This document shows positions 8,564 through 18,180 of a DNA stretch of 51,019 bases, in pieces. Positions within the stretch are counted from its first letter, which is position 1; each line of letters opens with the position of its first letter. A program made the translations under genes and the position numbers. The stretch lies in assembly GCA_035937795.1 (NCBI GenBank), contig DASZHO010000053.1:1-51019 (forward strand). Direction: 5' to 3'. This stretch comes from JAMQPK01 sp035937795. GTDB lineage: Bacteria; Acidobacteriota; Vicinamibacteria; Vicinamibacterales; JAMQPK01. The notes beneath the pieces were generated by a model. The model did not search any database. It had not been told where the DNA came from and saw only the letters and a list, made by a program, of their open reading frames with translations.

Positions 8564-10998
8564 GGCTACGGCTCCTTTCACGGTCGATTCGGACCAAGTT
8601 CCTGGCCGTCGGACTGCTCGCGGTCCTTGCTCTAGGCCTGGCAGAGCTCTTCGAAACCTCCAGCGTGCAGCGCCTGCTGCGGGACCAGTCGCGCACGCAT
8701 GCCGTCAACATCGCAAAACAGGCGGCGTTCATCGCTGGACCGCTCATCGCCTTCGACAGCAAGTCCGAGCTCGGAAAAGCACTGGACCTGCTCCGCACCG
8801 ATCCGGATTTCGCCTACGCGCAGGTCACCGACAACTCGGGCAAGCCGCTTGCGGCTGTGGGTCGCGTCGATGCCGACCCCTGCGCGGCCGGCCGCGAGCC
8901 AACGATCTCAAACCACGGTGGCGTTCTGCACATCAGCATGCCCGTGGTGGACAGCGGCGTCACATGGGGATGCCTTCAGATCGGCATGTCCCAGGACAGC
9001 GCCGAGCGCGACGTTGGCGTGATGAAAACGATCGCCGTCGGGGCCTCGCTCCTGACGGTGCTCACGATGGTCCTGGCGGGCGTCTACCTGTCGCGGTCGA
9101 TCGTGTCTCCGATGGTCCGGCTGGCAAACGTCGCCGGGCGTATCGGCCGCGGCGAGTGGAATGCCACGATCGACGTGCACGGTCGAGACGAAGTGGGGGC
9201 GCTGGCCGACAGCTTTCGAACGATGGTCGACGAGCTGCGCCGGACCACCGTGTCGAAAACCTACGTGGACGACATCGTCCAGTCGATGGCGGATTCGCTC
9301 GTGGTTGTTGATTCCCGCGGGACAATACTGATGGCCAATCACGCGACACATACTCTCCTCGATTACGACCAAGGCACTCTCGTCGGCGAGCCCATTCAGC
9401 GGATTACCGCTGTCACGGAAGCCGCTTCCGTCATCGAAAGCGAATACATCGCCCGAGACGGACGGCGGATTCCCGTGCTGGTCTCGACGACGGCCATGCG
9501 ATCGGAAGGAAACGACCTGATCTGCCTGGCTCAGGACCTGCGAGAGCGCAAGCGCGCCGAGGACGAGCTTCACGTGGCGAAGAAGAAGGCCGAAGACGCC
9601 AACCATGCCAAGAGCGCATTTCTGGCAAACATGTCACATGAAATCCGTACTCCGTTGAATGCCGTTCTGGGTTACACCCAATTGATGCTACGTGACCCTG
9701 CTCTGGAAAAACTCGGGAGGGACTACCTCAACATCATCAGTCGAAGCGGCGAGCACCTGCTTGCCCTCCTCAACGACCTGCTCGACATGTCGAAGATGGA
9801 AGCCGGCGGCATGTCGGCGAAGGTGGAGCCGTTCGACGTCGCGCAACTTGTCGCGGACCTCTCGGCCATGTTCGCGCTGCGGGCCTCGAGCAAGGGACTG
9901 AGATTCGACGTGGTCGAGGCTCCCGGCACCGTACGAAATGTCGCCGGCGACCAGGGAAAGATCCGGCAGGTGCTGATCAACCTTCTCGGAAACGCGCTCA
10001 AATTCACCGACCGCGGCCGTGTGAAGCTGGAGCTGGCGGTGAGCCCGCGAAACGACGGTCAGCTCTGGCTCTCGGCTCGCGTGGAAGACACCGGCGTGGG
10101 GATTGCCGCCTCCGAGCAGAGCCAGCTCTTCCAACCGTTCACGCAGACACAAAGCGGAATGAGCCTTCAGGCGGGGACCGGTCTGGGCCTGGCCATCAGC
10201 GCGCAGTACGCACGGCTCATGGGCGGCCGCATCACCATGAGCAGCGAAGTGGGAAAAGGGACAACCTGTGTGTTCGAGATCCCCGTGCAGCCCCTCGACC
10301 CTGCATCGGCCGTCCGTCCGGCGCCGAACCGCTCCGTGGTTGGAATCCTGCCGGGTTCGACGGCTCCCCGCGTGCTGATCGTGGACGACGAACCCGACAA
10401 CAGAGGCTGGTTGAACCTGTTGCTGACGGCCGTCGGCTTTGAAGTGCGCGAGGCCGAGAACGGCGAGGCAGCCGTTCGCGAGTGCGACCGGTGGCGCCCG
10501 CAGCTGGTCTTGATGGATCTTCGGATGCCGGTCATGGACGGGCTGGAGGCAACGCGGAGAATCAGAAAGAATTCTTCAGGAACCGAACCGGTGATCCTTG
10601 CGCTCACCGCGAGCGCGATGGATGAAGATCGGCACAGCGTCCTGCAGGCCGGAGCCGACGAGCTGATTGTCAAGCCGTGCCGCGAAGGAGACCTGCTCGA
10701 AAAGATCCGGGCGCACCTGGGCCTGGCCTACAAGTACGCCGACCTTGCTCCCGAGCCGGAGCTCATGTCGATGGATGACGCCGAACGCTCGTTGAAGGCC
10801 GATGCGCTCGACAACCTTCCGGTTGAATGGGCGGATGGCATGCGCCGGGCCATCTTCAATGGCGACAAAGACCGGGTGAATGAGCTCATCGCAAACATCC
10901 CGCAGCGTGACGCCGAATTCGCGCGAGCCCTCCAGCGGCTTGCCGACCGGTACGAATATGACGCGCTGACTGAGCTGCTGGACAGAGCACGGCCATGA
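8560..10998 (+). CDS. Membrane-bound hybrid histidine kinase (periplasmic sensor-HAMP-PAS-HisKA-HATPase-REC)
   Basis: 812 residues from a TTG start that overlaps the upstream stop (TTGA). Order: transmembrane helix 1 (about 13-30), periplasmic sensor of about 130 residues, helix 2 (about 160-182), HAMP, PAS (about 240-340), coiled coil, HisKA with H360 in FLANMSHEIRTPLNAVLGYT, HATPase (TGLGLAISAQYARLMGG), a receiver with D653 in LVLMDLRMPVMDG and late Lys in ELIVKP, and a helical tail of about 70 residues. The tail is not an obvious HPt domain. The periplasmic part could receive the small binding protein encoded just before it. The ATGA overlap with the next kinase implies balanced production of both. 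Confidence 0.9.
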   Translation: MRLRLLSRSIRTKFLAVGLLAVLALGLAELFETSSVQRLLRDQSRTHAVNIAKQAAFIAGPLIAFDSKSELGKALDLLRTDPDFAYAQVTDNSGKPLAAVGRVDADPCAAGREPTISNHGGVLHISMPVVDSGVTWGCLQIGMSQDSAERDVGVMKTIAVGASLLTVLTMVLAGVYLSRSIVSPMVRLANVAGRIGRGEWNATIDVHGRDEVGALADSFRTMVDELRRTTVSKTYVDDIVQSMADSLVVVDSRGTILMANHATHTLLDYDQGTLVGEPIQRITAVTEAASVIESEYIARDGRRIPVLVSTTAMRSEGNDLICLAQDLRERKRAEDELHVAKKKAEDANHAKSAFLANMSHEIRTPLNAVLGYTQLMLRDPALEKLGRDYLNIISRSGEHLLALLNDLLDMSKMEAGGMSAKVEPFDVAQLVADLSAMFALRASSKGLRFDVVEAPGTVRNVAGDQGKIRQVLINLLGNALKFTDRGRVKLELAVSPRNDGQLWLSARVEDTGVGIAASEQSQLFQPFTQTQSGMSLQAGTGLGLAISAQYARLMGGRITMSSEVGKGTTCVFEIPVQPLDPASAVRPAPNRSVVGILPGSTAPRVLIVDDEPDNRGWLNLLLTAVGFEVREAENGEAAVRECDRWRPQLVLMDLRMPVMDGLEATRRIRKNSSGTEPVILALTASAMDEDRHSVLQAGADELIVKPCREGDLLEKIRAHLGLAYKYADLAPEPELMSMDDAERSLKADALDNLPVEWADGMRRAIFNGDKDRVNELIANIPQRDAEFARALQRLADRYEYDALTELLDRARP

Positions 10999-12554
10999 TC
11001 GAGAACACCCTTCCGACACGCGGGCAGATCATGGCCGTCGACGATCAACCCGAGAACCTGAGGCTGCTGGAAGACATGCTCAGGCAGCGCGGCTACCTGG
11101 TGCGCTCCTTTCCGCGAGGACGGCTGGCATTGGCGGCCGCCGGTCAGAATCCGCCGGACCTGATCCTGCTGGACATCACCATGCCCGAGATGAATGGCTA
11201 CGAGGTGTGCGAGCGGTTGAAGGCGGACGAGAAGCTGGCCGGTATTCCTGTGATCTTCCTGAGCGCGCTCGATGAGATCGAGGACAAGGTCAGAGCGTTT
11301 CGAGCTGGGGGCGTGGACTACATTTCGAAACCGTTTCAGATCGATGAAGTTCAGGCCAGGGTCGAGACCCACATGCAGCTGCATCGGCTCCATCGAGCGC
11401 TGCAGGTGGAGAAAGATCGTCTGGAGGACCACTCGAGCTTTGCGCTCTCGGCCGCCGGCGCCGGCGTCTGGGAAGCCGATCTGGCCACGGGCGCGACTCA
11501 CTGGTCTCGAGAAGTTGGCCCGATGTTCGGGCTGCCCCTGGAGCCCTTCGAAACGTCGATGGACGCCTTCCGGGCCCGCGTGCATCCCGACGATCTGGCG
11601 ATGATCAACGCGAGCATCGTCCGGTCGATCGAGATGGATGTTCCATATTCAGTGGAGTTTCGTGCGCCGCAGACCGACGGAACCAGCCGGTGGCTGGCCG
11701 CGAAAGGGCGCGTGTCGCGTAGCGCCGATGGCGTGCCGGTCAGCATGTTGGGGATCGTGATCGACGTCTCGGACCGCAAGCACCTCGAGCAGCAACTCCA
11801 CCAGGCGCAGAAGATGGAATCGATGGGCCAGTTGGCCGGCGGCATCGCTCACGACTTCAACAATGTCCTGACCGCCATCCTCGGCTTCAGCGATCTGCTC
11901 CTCAAGGACCTCGATCCCGCGGACCTCCGCGCGCGCGATGTGACCGAGATCAGGAAGGCCGGGGAGAGCGGCCAGCGCCTCACGCGCCAGTTGCTCGCGT
12001 TCAGCCGCCAGGCGGCGCTGGACCCGAGCGCGCTTGACCTGAACGCCGTCGTCCGCTCGTCGCAGGGCCTGCTGAAGCAGTTGCTTGGGTCATCGGTTCG
12101 ATTGGAGTTGCGGCTGCAGGAACCGCTCGCTGATGTCTGGGCCGACGCCGGACAAATGCAGCAGATCCTGGTCAATCTGGCGGTCAATGCGCGCGATGCG
12201 ATGGCGCATCGCGGTCAACTCTGCATCGAAACGTCCACCGTGACTCGTGCCGAGACGCCGGACGCGATTCGACCGGAGAGGCTGATAGGGCCACTGGCAG
12301 GGCCCCAGGTCGTGTTGGCCGTGACGGACACGGGGACAGGCATGTCTCCCGAGACGATCGCGCGGATTTTCGAGCCGTTCTTCACGACAAAGGGGCCCGA
12401 CAAAGGCACGGGATTGGGCCTCTCGACCGTCTACGGGATTGTCCGGCAGAGCGGCGGCATGGTCGACGTGACGAGCACGCCGGGGCAGGGCACGACCTTC
12501 CGGATCCACCTGCCGATCCTCAATCAGACACTTCCCACGCCTGCTGCGAAATAG
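10995..12554 (+). CDS. Response-regulator/histidine-kinase fusion (REC-PAS-HisKA-HATPase)
   Basis: 519 residues, soluble. It starts with a receiver (D60 in LILLDITMPEMNGYEV, late Lys in GVDYISKPFQ), then a PAS domain (about 145-265, ending GIVIDVSDRKHLEQQL). A HisKA with H286 in QLAGGIAHDFNNVLTAILGF and an HATPase ending GTGLGLSTVYGIVRQSGG follow. The start overlaps the stop of the upstream hybrid kinase (ATGA), so it is the likely receiver partner of that kinase. Its own kinase could pass phosphate to a regulator elsewhere. No DNA-binding output is encoded in the operon. Confidence 0.9.
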   Translation: MIENTLPTRGQIMAVDDQPENLRLLEDMLRQRGYLVRSFPRGRLALAAAGQNPPDLILLDITMPEMNGYEVCERLKADEKLAGIPVIFLSALDEIEDKVRAFRAGGVDYISKPFQIDEVQARVETHMQLHRLHRALQVEKDRLEDHSSFALSAAGAGVWEADLATGATHWSREVGPMFGLPLEPFETSMDAFRARVHPDDLAMINASIVRSIEMDVPYSVEFRAPQTDGTSRWLAAKGRVSRSADGVPVSMLGIVIDVSDRKHLEQQLHQAQKMESMGQLAGGIAHDFNNVLTAILGFSDLLLKDLDPADLRARDVTEIRKAGESGQRLTRQLLAFSRQAALDPSALDLNAVVRSSQGLLKQLLGSSVRLELRLQEPLADVWADAGQMQQILVNLAVNARDAMAHRGQLCIETSTVTRAETPDAIRPERLIGPLAGPQVVLAVTDTGTGMSPETIARIFEPFFTTKGPDKGTGLGLSTVYGIVRQSGGMVDVTSTPGQGTTFRIHLPILNQTLPTPAAK

Positions 12555-12710
12555 TGCTGTCCTGTGCACACCGCTGCCGACGGCACCGTGCCTGCACGAG
12601 TGCGCGTTGTCCAATAGTGAACAGGTAGGGCAGAGTTCTTCAGGTACAGTTTCGGGAATTTGCTTCTCGCGCTCTCTCCTGCGGCCGGCACAGTGAGGTT
12701 CACCGTGCAG

Positions 12711-13664
12711 ATGAATGTTGATCCCAAACTGCTGCGGCTGCTCTGTCTTGGCTTGCTCTTGCCCGCCACCGCGCGAGCAGCGACCGCCGGGTTTCCCGTC
12801 ATCGCGCCAGTCGCGTCTCACGCGAACGCCGTGGAGAAGCAGGCGCCGGTGGCCAACGGCTACGTGGGAGCCGATACGTGCGTGACGTGCCACGACGGCG
12901 AAGGCAAGAGCTTGAGCCGCACCGAGCACGCGCGCGTGGCAAATCCGCGCACGCCAATGGCCGGCATGGGATGCGAGAGCTGTCACGGACCGGGCAAGGC
13001 GCATGTCGACGGCGACGGCGATGTCACGAAAATCCGGGTGTTTCCGAAAATGGCGCCGCGCGATGTCACGGCAGTGTGCATGAGCTGCCACGACCGCGGC
13101 GACCACACATTCTTCCAGGGCAGCATGCACGATTCCCGGAACCTGTCGTGCATCACGTGCCACAGCGTCCACAGCCCCAAGTCAGAGCAGGCGCAACTCA
13201 AGATGCCGACGCAGATGGCGCTGTGCGTGCAGTGTCATCGCCCCGAGGCCCTGAAGCTGCAGCGCAACTCGCACATGCCCGTGCGCGAGGGCAAGATGGA
13301 GTGCAGCTCGTGCCACAGTCCGCATGGGTCGACCAATCTTCGGATGCTCAAGGTCGGCAACTACATCAACGAATCGTGTGTGAGCTGCCACACCGAGAAG
13401 CGCGGGCCCTTCCTGTTCGAGCACCCGCCCATGCGCGAAAGCTGTGTCACCTGTCACGATCCGCATGGCTCGTCGAACGAGCGGCTGCTGGTGGCCAAAG
13501 TACCGATGCTGTGCCAGCGGTGCCACATCGGCACCCGCCATCCGTCGACGATCTACGACGCGACGCAGCTCTCGAGCGTGCGGCTGTTCGGGCGGTCGTG
13601 CGTGCAATGTCACGAGAATATTCACGGCTCGAATTCACCCTCTGGTAACGACTTTCACCGGTAG
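12711..13664 (+). CDS. DmsE/MtrA-type periplasmic decaheme c-type cytochrome
   Basis: About 317 residues from ATG 12711, with a signal peptide (LLRLLCLGLLLPATARA). In-frame GTG 12705 sits closer to a GTGAGG site and TTG 12660 is also open, so the start is uncertain. I count ten CxxCH heme motifs: CVTCH, CESCH, CMSCH, CITCH, CVQCH, CSSCH, CVSCH, CVTCH, CQRCH and CVQCH. Ten evenly spaced hemes in about 300 residues is the MtrA/DmsE/PioA pattern; these proteins form a heme wire inserted into an outer-membrane barrel. The barrel gene starts 4 nt downstream. No MtrC-type outer-surface cytochrome or extracellular reductase is nearby. Confidence 0.93.
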   Translation: MNVDPKLLRLLCLGLLLPATARAATAGFPVIAPVASHANAVEKQAPVANGYVGADTCVTCHDGEGKSLSRTEHARVANPRTPMAGMGCESCHGPGKAHVDGDGDVTKIRVFPKMAPRDVTAVCMSCHDRGDHTFFQGSMHDSRNLSCITCHSVHSPKSEQAQLKMPTQMALCVQCHRPEALKLQRNSHMPVREGKMECSSCHSPHGSTNLRMLKVGNYINESCVSCHTEKRGPFLFEHPPMRESCVTCHDPHGSSNERLLVAKVPMLCQRCHIGTRHPSTIYDATQLSSVRLFGRSCVQCHENIHGSNSPSGNDFHR

Positions 13665-13668
13665 CGCT

Positions 13669-15807
13669 ATGTCCAGATTCCCGCTCGCCCTGTTCGCCTT
13701 GTTCGCGTTGACGCTCGTCCTGCTGGGTTCCGCAGGCACAGCTTCGGCTCAACAGCCCGACACGACAACCGAGAAGAACACCATCGGGTCGGTCGATTTC
13801 GGCGGCCGGCTGTTCGATGTCACCGGTGATGCCGCGCGCGACGAGCGATATCGCGATTTGCGGTCGGGTCCCGTGGTCGACCGCTTCCGTTACAACAATG
13901 ATGAGAAGACCTGGGTATTCAGCGCCGCCGCCGACCACGTCGGGTACCGCGATCAGCGGTACTTCGCTGACTATCGGAAGGGAGGCACCATCACGGCGTC
14001 ATTCGAATGGAATCAGATTCCGTTGTTCAACAGCACGATCACCCAGACGCCCTACACCCAGGTTTCGCCCGGCGTCTTTCGCATCGACAACAGTCTTCGC
14101 CAGGGCATCCAGGCAGGCACGTTGAATCTCTCGAACGCCGAGGCGCTTGCACACCAATTCGATCTGCGCTCCTCGCGGGACATCGCCGCGTTTCACCTCA
14201 CGGTCAGTCCGAACAAGAACCTCGACCTCAAGCTGAACGTGACCAGCACTTCGCGCAAGGGCGCGCAGCCGTGGGCCATGGGATTTGGTTTCTCGAACGT
14301 CGTGGAAGTGGCTGCGCCGTTGAACCACAGGACGACGGACGTCGGAACCGCGCTCGAATGGGCCAACAGCCAGGGCCTGATCCGGATCGGCTACGACGGA
14401 TCCTGGTTCCGGAATCCGATCGAGTCGCTGGTGGTCGACAACCCGCTCCGGGTCACCGACACCACAAGCGACACCTCGCAGGGGCGCATGGCGCTCTGGC
14501 CGAGCAGCAGCTCGAACGCGATCAACACGGCCGGATCGATCAAGTTTCCGGGCAGAAGCCGTGCGACGGCGTACATCTCGGTCGGCGACTGGAAACAGAA
14601 CGCGGCGCTGATCCCGTTTACGATCAACACGGCCATCACCCCGATTCCGCTCCCGCGGCCGACGGCCGAGGCCGACGCGCGGATCACGGCGATGAACTAC
14701 AACGTCACGTCGAGCCCGATCAATGACGTGTGGCTGAATGCCCGGTTCAAGCGGTACAACTTCGACAACCGCACCCCGGTCTTTCCTGTCACCAACTACG
14801 TGCGCACCGACCAGGCTGTGTCGCCATCCATTCTTGGCGGCAGCGAGCCGCTCGGTTACCTTCGGAACAATCTCGACGCCGACGCGTCCTTCACCCCGAT
14901 TCCGTTTACCGCCCTGCGCGCTGGGTACGGGCGCGAGGAGATTACCCGGACCCATCGGTTGTTCGAGCGGACGACCGAGAACACCCTTCGCGGCACGATC
15001 GACTTCAGTGGGAGTGCGCTTTTCACCGTCCGGACGATCTACGAGCACTCTAAACGCACCGGAACGGGCCTCGACGAGCAGGTGCTCGATTCCATCGGCG
15101 AGCAGGTGTCACTGCAGCAATTCGATATCGCCGACCGTGATCGCGATCGCGTGTCGGCCGTGCTGCAGTTCACGCCGATTCAGCAGTTCGGCATCACCGG
15201 CTCCATCGTCGGCGGCAACGATCGCCGCCCCGGAGCCGTGTTCGGCCTGACTCACGACAACAACCGCACCTACGCGATCAGCCTGGACGCCGTGCCAGGC
15301 GATGGGGCGACCTTCGGGGTGAGCTACGGCTTCGAAGACCACCAGACCGTGCAGAATTCCCGGCAGGCCAACCCGGGTGATCAATTCAACGATCCCACGC
15401 GCAATTGGTCGACCAACGGCACCGAGCGGGTGCACACCGCCAACATCAGCGGCGACTTGCTCAAGCTGGCCCCAAAGACCGAGGTGCATTTCTCCTACGA
15501 TTTTTCGCACTCCCGCGGGCAGTATCTCTACGTGCTGCCGGTAAACACGACGCTCGCGCCGGTGTCGCAGCTGCCTTCCTTGTTCAACGAGTTGCAGCAC
15601 GGCGTCGTCGACGTCCGGTACCTGGTGCGGCCGAACATGAATCTGGGGCTTGTCTATTGGTATGATCGGTACAAGCTTCAGGACTTCGCCCTCGGAATCG
15701 ATACGCTCAACAAGATCGATATGACAACCGGCGTCCTCCTGCTGGACAATGCCTATCGCCCGTACAAGTCGAGCACGGTCACGCTGCGGATGACGTACCT
15801 CTGGTAG
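13669..15807 (+). CDS. MtrB/PioB-type outer-membrane beta-barrel, partner of the decaheme cytochrome
   Basis: 712 residues. ATG 13669 is followed by a clear signal peptide (LALFALFALTLVLLGSAGTASAQ), so I reject the much longer upstream open frame. The mature protein begins VDFGGRLFDVTGDAARDERYRDLRSG, the N-terminal pattern of MtrB/PioB decaheme-associated barrels. Alternating beta strands run to an aromatic C-terminal residue (MTYLW). I see no cysteine in the mature part, so the CxxC found near the N-terminus of Shewanella MtrB is absent. It would sheath the decaheme cytochrome to carry electrons across the outer membrane. It is co-operonic with the cytochrome and convergent, with a 21-nt gap, with the bc-complex operon. 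Confidence 0.9.
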   Translation: MSRFPLALFALFALTLVLLGSAGTASAQQPDTTTEKNTIGSVDFGGRLFDVTGDAARDERYRDLRSGPVVDRFRYNNDEKTWVFSAAADHVGYRDQRYFADYRKGGTITASFEWNQIPLFNSTITQTPYTQVSPGVFRIDNSLRQGIQAGTLNLSNAEALAHQFDLRSSRDIAAFHLTVSPNKNLDLKLNVTSTSRKGAQPWAMGFGFSNVVEVAAPLNHRTTDVGTALEWANSQGLIRIGYDGSWFRNPIESLVVDNPLRVTDTTSDTSQGRMALWPSSSSNAINTAGSIKFPGRSRATAYISVGDWKQNAALIPFTINTAITPIPLPRPTAEADARITAMNYNVTSSPINDVWLNARFKRYNFDNRTPVFPVTNYVRTDQAVSPSILGGSEPLGYLRNNLDADASFTPIPFTALRAGYGREEITRTHRLFERTTENTLRGTIDFSGSALFTVRTIYEHSKRTGTGLDEQVLDSIGEQVSLQQFDIADRDRDRVSAVLQFTPIQQFGITGSIVGGNDRRPGAVFGLTHDNNRTYAISLDAVPGDGATFGVSYGFEDHQTVQNSRQANPGDQFNDPTRNWSTNGTERVHTANISGDLLKLAPKTEVHFSYDFSHSRGQYLYVLPVNTTLAPVSQLPSLFNELQHGVVDVRYLVRPNMNLGLVYWYDRYKLQDFALGIDTLNKIDMTTGVLLLDNAYRPYKSSTVTLRMTYLW

Positions 15808-15828
15808 CGGGGTGACGCCGTTCTTGTG

Positions 15829-16674
15829 TTACTTGCGCGTGCGATCCAGGTCGCGGATCTTGAAGACGAGCGCGACGACAAAGAGCAGGGTGAGGGCGAG
15901 GAAGACGAACAGCCCGCGGCGGCGATAGGCGAGCTCGGCGACACCGCGATTGCCGCCCTGATTCACGCCCGCCACGATTTTCATCCCGTCGTTCACGACC
16001 ACGTCAAGCGCCGCCGGGTTGAACGCATGCACTTCCGTCCTGGCGAGCACCAGCCTCGTCCGCGCTTCCGTGAGCGCGAGCTCTTGGTCGCCCACTTCGA
16101 TGCCGGCATTCTTCACTCTCGCGATCAAACCTGAACCCGCGTCAATCCCCTGTCTCAATCGGTCGATGCTCGCACGCATCTGATTGGCAGCAGTGAATCC
16201 CGGGTCGTCCTTCTCGCTGTGGCAGCTCGTGCACAGCGCCTCCTTCGATGTTCCCAGCAGCGCGTCCGATGGCGGCTTGATGCCGTGATTGCCGTGGCAC
16301 TCCACGCACGCCTTCTCGAAGATTTGAGCGTGCACGCTCGTCTTGAACTTGTCGGCGAGGAGCACGTGGCAGGTCGCGCAAATCGTGGCGCCGGATGGTT
16401 TACCCCTATACCCATGAGCCGGGTCGTGCGCCGCCGTCGCGTCGGTCGCCGCTGGATTGCCGCCGTGACAATCCGCGCAGTGGACACCCGCCTTGTCGTG
16501 CACGTCGCCGGCAACCGCCTGCGGCGGCGACTTCAATCTCGCATCGGATAGCTTCGCGTGACAGGTCGCGCAATTGTTTGATGTGGCCGCCTGTGCTGCG
16601 GCCCAGCGTGGCGAGAGCAGGACGAGCCCGGCCCCCAGAACGGCCGCGGCGGCGGTGGCAGTCAATCCGGTCAT
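15829..16674 (-). CDS. Membrane-anchored pentaheme c-type cytochrome
   Basis: 281 residues from the ATG at 16674, which overlaps the cytochrome b stop (ATGA). Signal peptide, then five CxxCH motifs (CATCH, CADCH, CATCH, CVECH, CTSCH) in the first 150 residues. A heme-free helical region and one C-terminal membrane helix (GLFVFLALTLLFVVALVF) ending in basic residues follow. The small multiheme domain recalls cytochrome c3/NapC-like electron carriers. As the last gene of the cytochrome c-Rieske-cytochrome b operon, it is probably the dedicated electron acceptor of that complex and could hand electrons to the convergently encoded decaheme conduit. The open frame continues upstream, but that part is antisense to cytochrome b's own frame. 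Confidence 0.9.
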   Translation of the reverse strand: MTGLTATAAAAVLGAGLVLLSPRWAAAQAATSNNCATCHAKLSDARLKSPPQAVAGDVHDKAGVHCADCHGGNPAATDATAAHDPAHGYRGKPSGATICATCHVLLADKFKTSVHAQIFEKACVECHGNHGIKPPSDALLGTSKEALCTSCHSEKDDPGFTAANQMRASIDRLRQGIDAGSGLIARVKNAGIEVGDQELALTEARTRLVLARTEVHAFNPAALDVVVNDGMKIVAGVNQGGNRGVAELAYRRRGLFVFLALTLLFVVALVFKIRDLDRTRK

Positions 16675-17747
16675 GACGCGAAGTAGCCGACGATCGTGAA
16701 CACGATCAGGTAGAGGAGCGCCACCAGACCAAGCACCGTGAATGCAGGGCTCGGCTCGTCCTTCGACGCGCGCCGATCGAGAAACGGCACCGCCACGAGG
16801 ATGGCCGCGGCAAGACCGAAGCCGAGGATGCCGAGCCTCTCGCCCTCGATCCCGAGCACATGGCTCGGCAGCAGCTTCAGCGTATGGAACACGGCAAGAA
16901 AGTACCACTCGGGCCGTATCCCAGCGGGCACCGGCGCAAACGCGTCGGCCTTCTTCCCCAGTTCCCACGGATAAAACGCCGCGAGCGCCGCAAGCAACGC
17001 AATGGCAACGTACCAGACCAGCACGTCCCGCAGGATGTAATCGGGAAAGAACGGCATCTGTTTGATGCGTTCGCCGAGCCGCTGCCGCCTGGCGGCCTTG
17101 ATGGGAATGCTCATGCCCTGGCGCTGGACGAACAGCAGGTGCAGTCCCACGAGCATGGTGCAGATTGCCGGAAGAATCGCCACATGGATCGCGTAGAAGC
17201 GCGAGAGCGTGGCCCCCGTCACGTCGTCTCCGCCGCGCAAGAAGCGCATCAGCGGCGTGCCGACGATCGGTACGGCGCCGGCCATGCCCGTTCCCACCTT
17301 GGTCGCAAAAAACGACAGTTCGTTCCACGGCAGCAGGTAGCCGCTGAAGCCGAAGCCGAACATCAGGAAGAGTAGAAAGACGCCGCTGACCCACGTCAGC
17401 TCGCGCGGCTTTCGATACCCCTTGAGAAAGAACACGCTGAACATGTGGCCGAACGCGGCGAGAATCAGCAGGTTGGCCGACCAGCTGTGGATGTTGCGAA
17501 TCAGCCAGCCGAACTCCACTTGCGAGACGATGAACTGCACGCTTTCGTAGGCTTCGGCCGAGCTCGGGCGGTAGTAGAGCAGCAGCAGAATGCCGCTGGC
17601 GACCTGCACCATGAACAGGAACAGCGTCAGCCCGCCCAGGTAGTACCAGATTTTCTGCGCATGAATCGGGACGCCCTTCTCCTGCATGAAGTGGCGCACG
17701 CCCGCCAGATTCAGCCGCTCGTCCACCCAGTCGACGATCTGCGACAT
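16671..17747 (-). CDS. Cytochrome b of a bc-type quinol oxidase complex
   Basis: About 358 residues with roughly eight membrane helices in one chain (fused b6/subunit IV type). Heme-ligand pairs are visible: IHSWSANLLILAAFGHMF has 13 residues between the His, and IHVAILPAICTMLVGLH has 14, the b6f-like spacing. The Qo-site PEWY motif is present (GIRPEWYFLAVFH). It sits in the cytoplasmic membrane, oxidises quinol and passes electrons to the Rieske protein. I used ATG 17747; GTG 17757 and TTG 17774 are in frame and would overlap the Rieske gene. The downstream pentaheme gene is coupled by ATGA. I infer a role in a dedicated respiratory branch. Confidence 0.93.
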   Translation of the reverse strand: MSQIVDWVDERLNLAGVRHFMQEKGVPIHAQKIWYYLGGLTLFLFMVQVASGILLLLYYRPSSAEAYESVQFIVSQVEFGWLIRNIHSWSANLLILAAFGHMFSVFFLKGYRKPRELTWVSGVFLLFLMFGFGFSGYLLPWNELSFFATKVGTGMAGAVPIVGTPLMRFLRGGDDVTGATLSRFYAIHVAILPAICTMLVGLHLLFVQRQGMSIPIKAARRQRLGERIKQMPFFPDYILRDVLVWYVAIALLAALAAFYPWELGKKADAFAPVPAGIRPEWYFLAVFHTLKLLPSHVLGIEGERLGILGFGLAAAILVAVPFLDRRASKDEPSPAFTVLGLVALLYLIVFTIVGYFAS

Positions 17748-17757
17748 CAGAGGCACG

Positions 17758-18180
17758 TCAGGTCCGGGAGACAACGATGTCTTGACCGCGCTGGTTCACC
17801 GTCAGGCGTTCCAATGGCCGCGGCGGAGGACCGGAGACGACGCTGCCATGCAGGTCGTACATCCCGTTGTGGCACGCGCACCAGATTTGTGACGTGTCGG
17901 CCTTGTATTGAACGGTGCATTGAAGGTGCGTGCACACGGCGTTGAACGCCTGCAGCTCGCCTTCGGGTGTGCGAATCAGCAGCCCGGGTTTGCTCCCGAA
18001 CTTGAACAGCAGTCCGGAATTGGCCTTCACCTGCGACGCCTGCGCGGCAACCACGCTTTGCGTCGCTGGCTCGCCGCTTGGCGGCGGAATCAGGTAGCGC
18101 CAGACGGGGTAGACGATCGCGATCACCGTCGACGTGAACCCCGCCCCGAGAATCCGGTCGAGAAATCGCCGCCGGTTCAC
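17758..18180 (-). CDS. Rieske 2Fe-2S protein of the bc complex
   Basis: 140 residues. The N-terminal twin-arginine-like MNRRRFL and one membrane helix (GAGFTSTVIAIVYPVWRYLI) anchor it. The Rieske cluster motifs are CTHLQC and CACHNGMYD, giving the two Cys and two His ligands. It is short for the family, but both cluster-binding boxes are intact. The GTG start overlaps the cytochrome c stop (GTGA). It carries electrons from the quinol site of cytochrome b to a c-type cytochrome. Confidence 0.93.
   Translation of the reverse strand: MNRRRFLDRILGAGFTSTVIAIVYPVWRYLIPPPSGEPATQSVVAAQASQVKANSGLLFKFGSKPGLLIRTPEGELQAFNAVCTHLQCTVQYKADTSQIWCACHNGMYDLHGSVVSGPPPRPLERLTVNQRGQDIVVSRT

Noticed and set aside
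13444..13668. N-terminal extension of the MtrB-like barrel
   Set aside because: This part overlaps the decaheme cytochrome out of frame; a signal peptide begins at ATG 13669.
16675..17394. N-terminal extension of the pentaheme cytochrome frame
   Set aside because: It overlaps cytochrome b in another frame and would put the signal peptide in the middle of the protein; ATG 16674 with the ATGA overlap is the sensible start.
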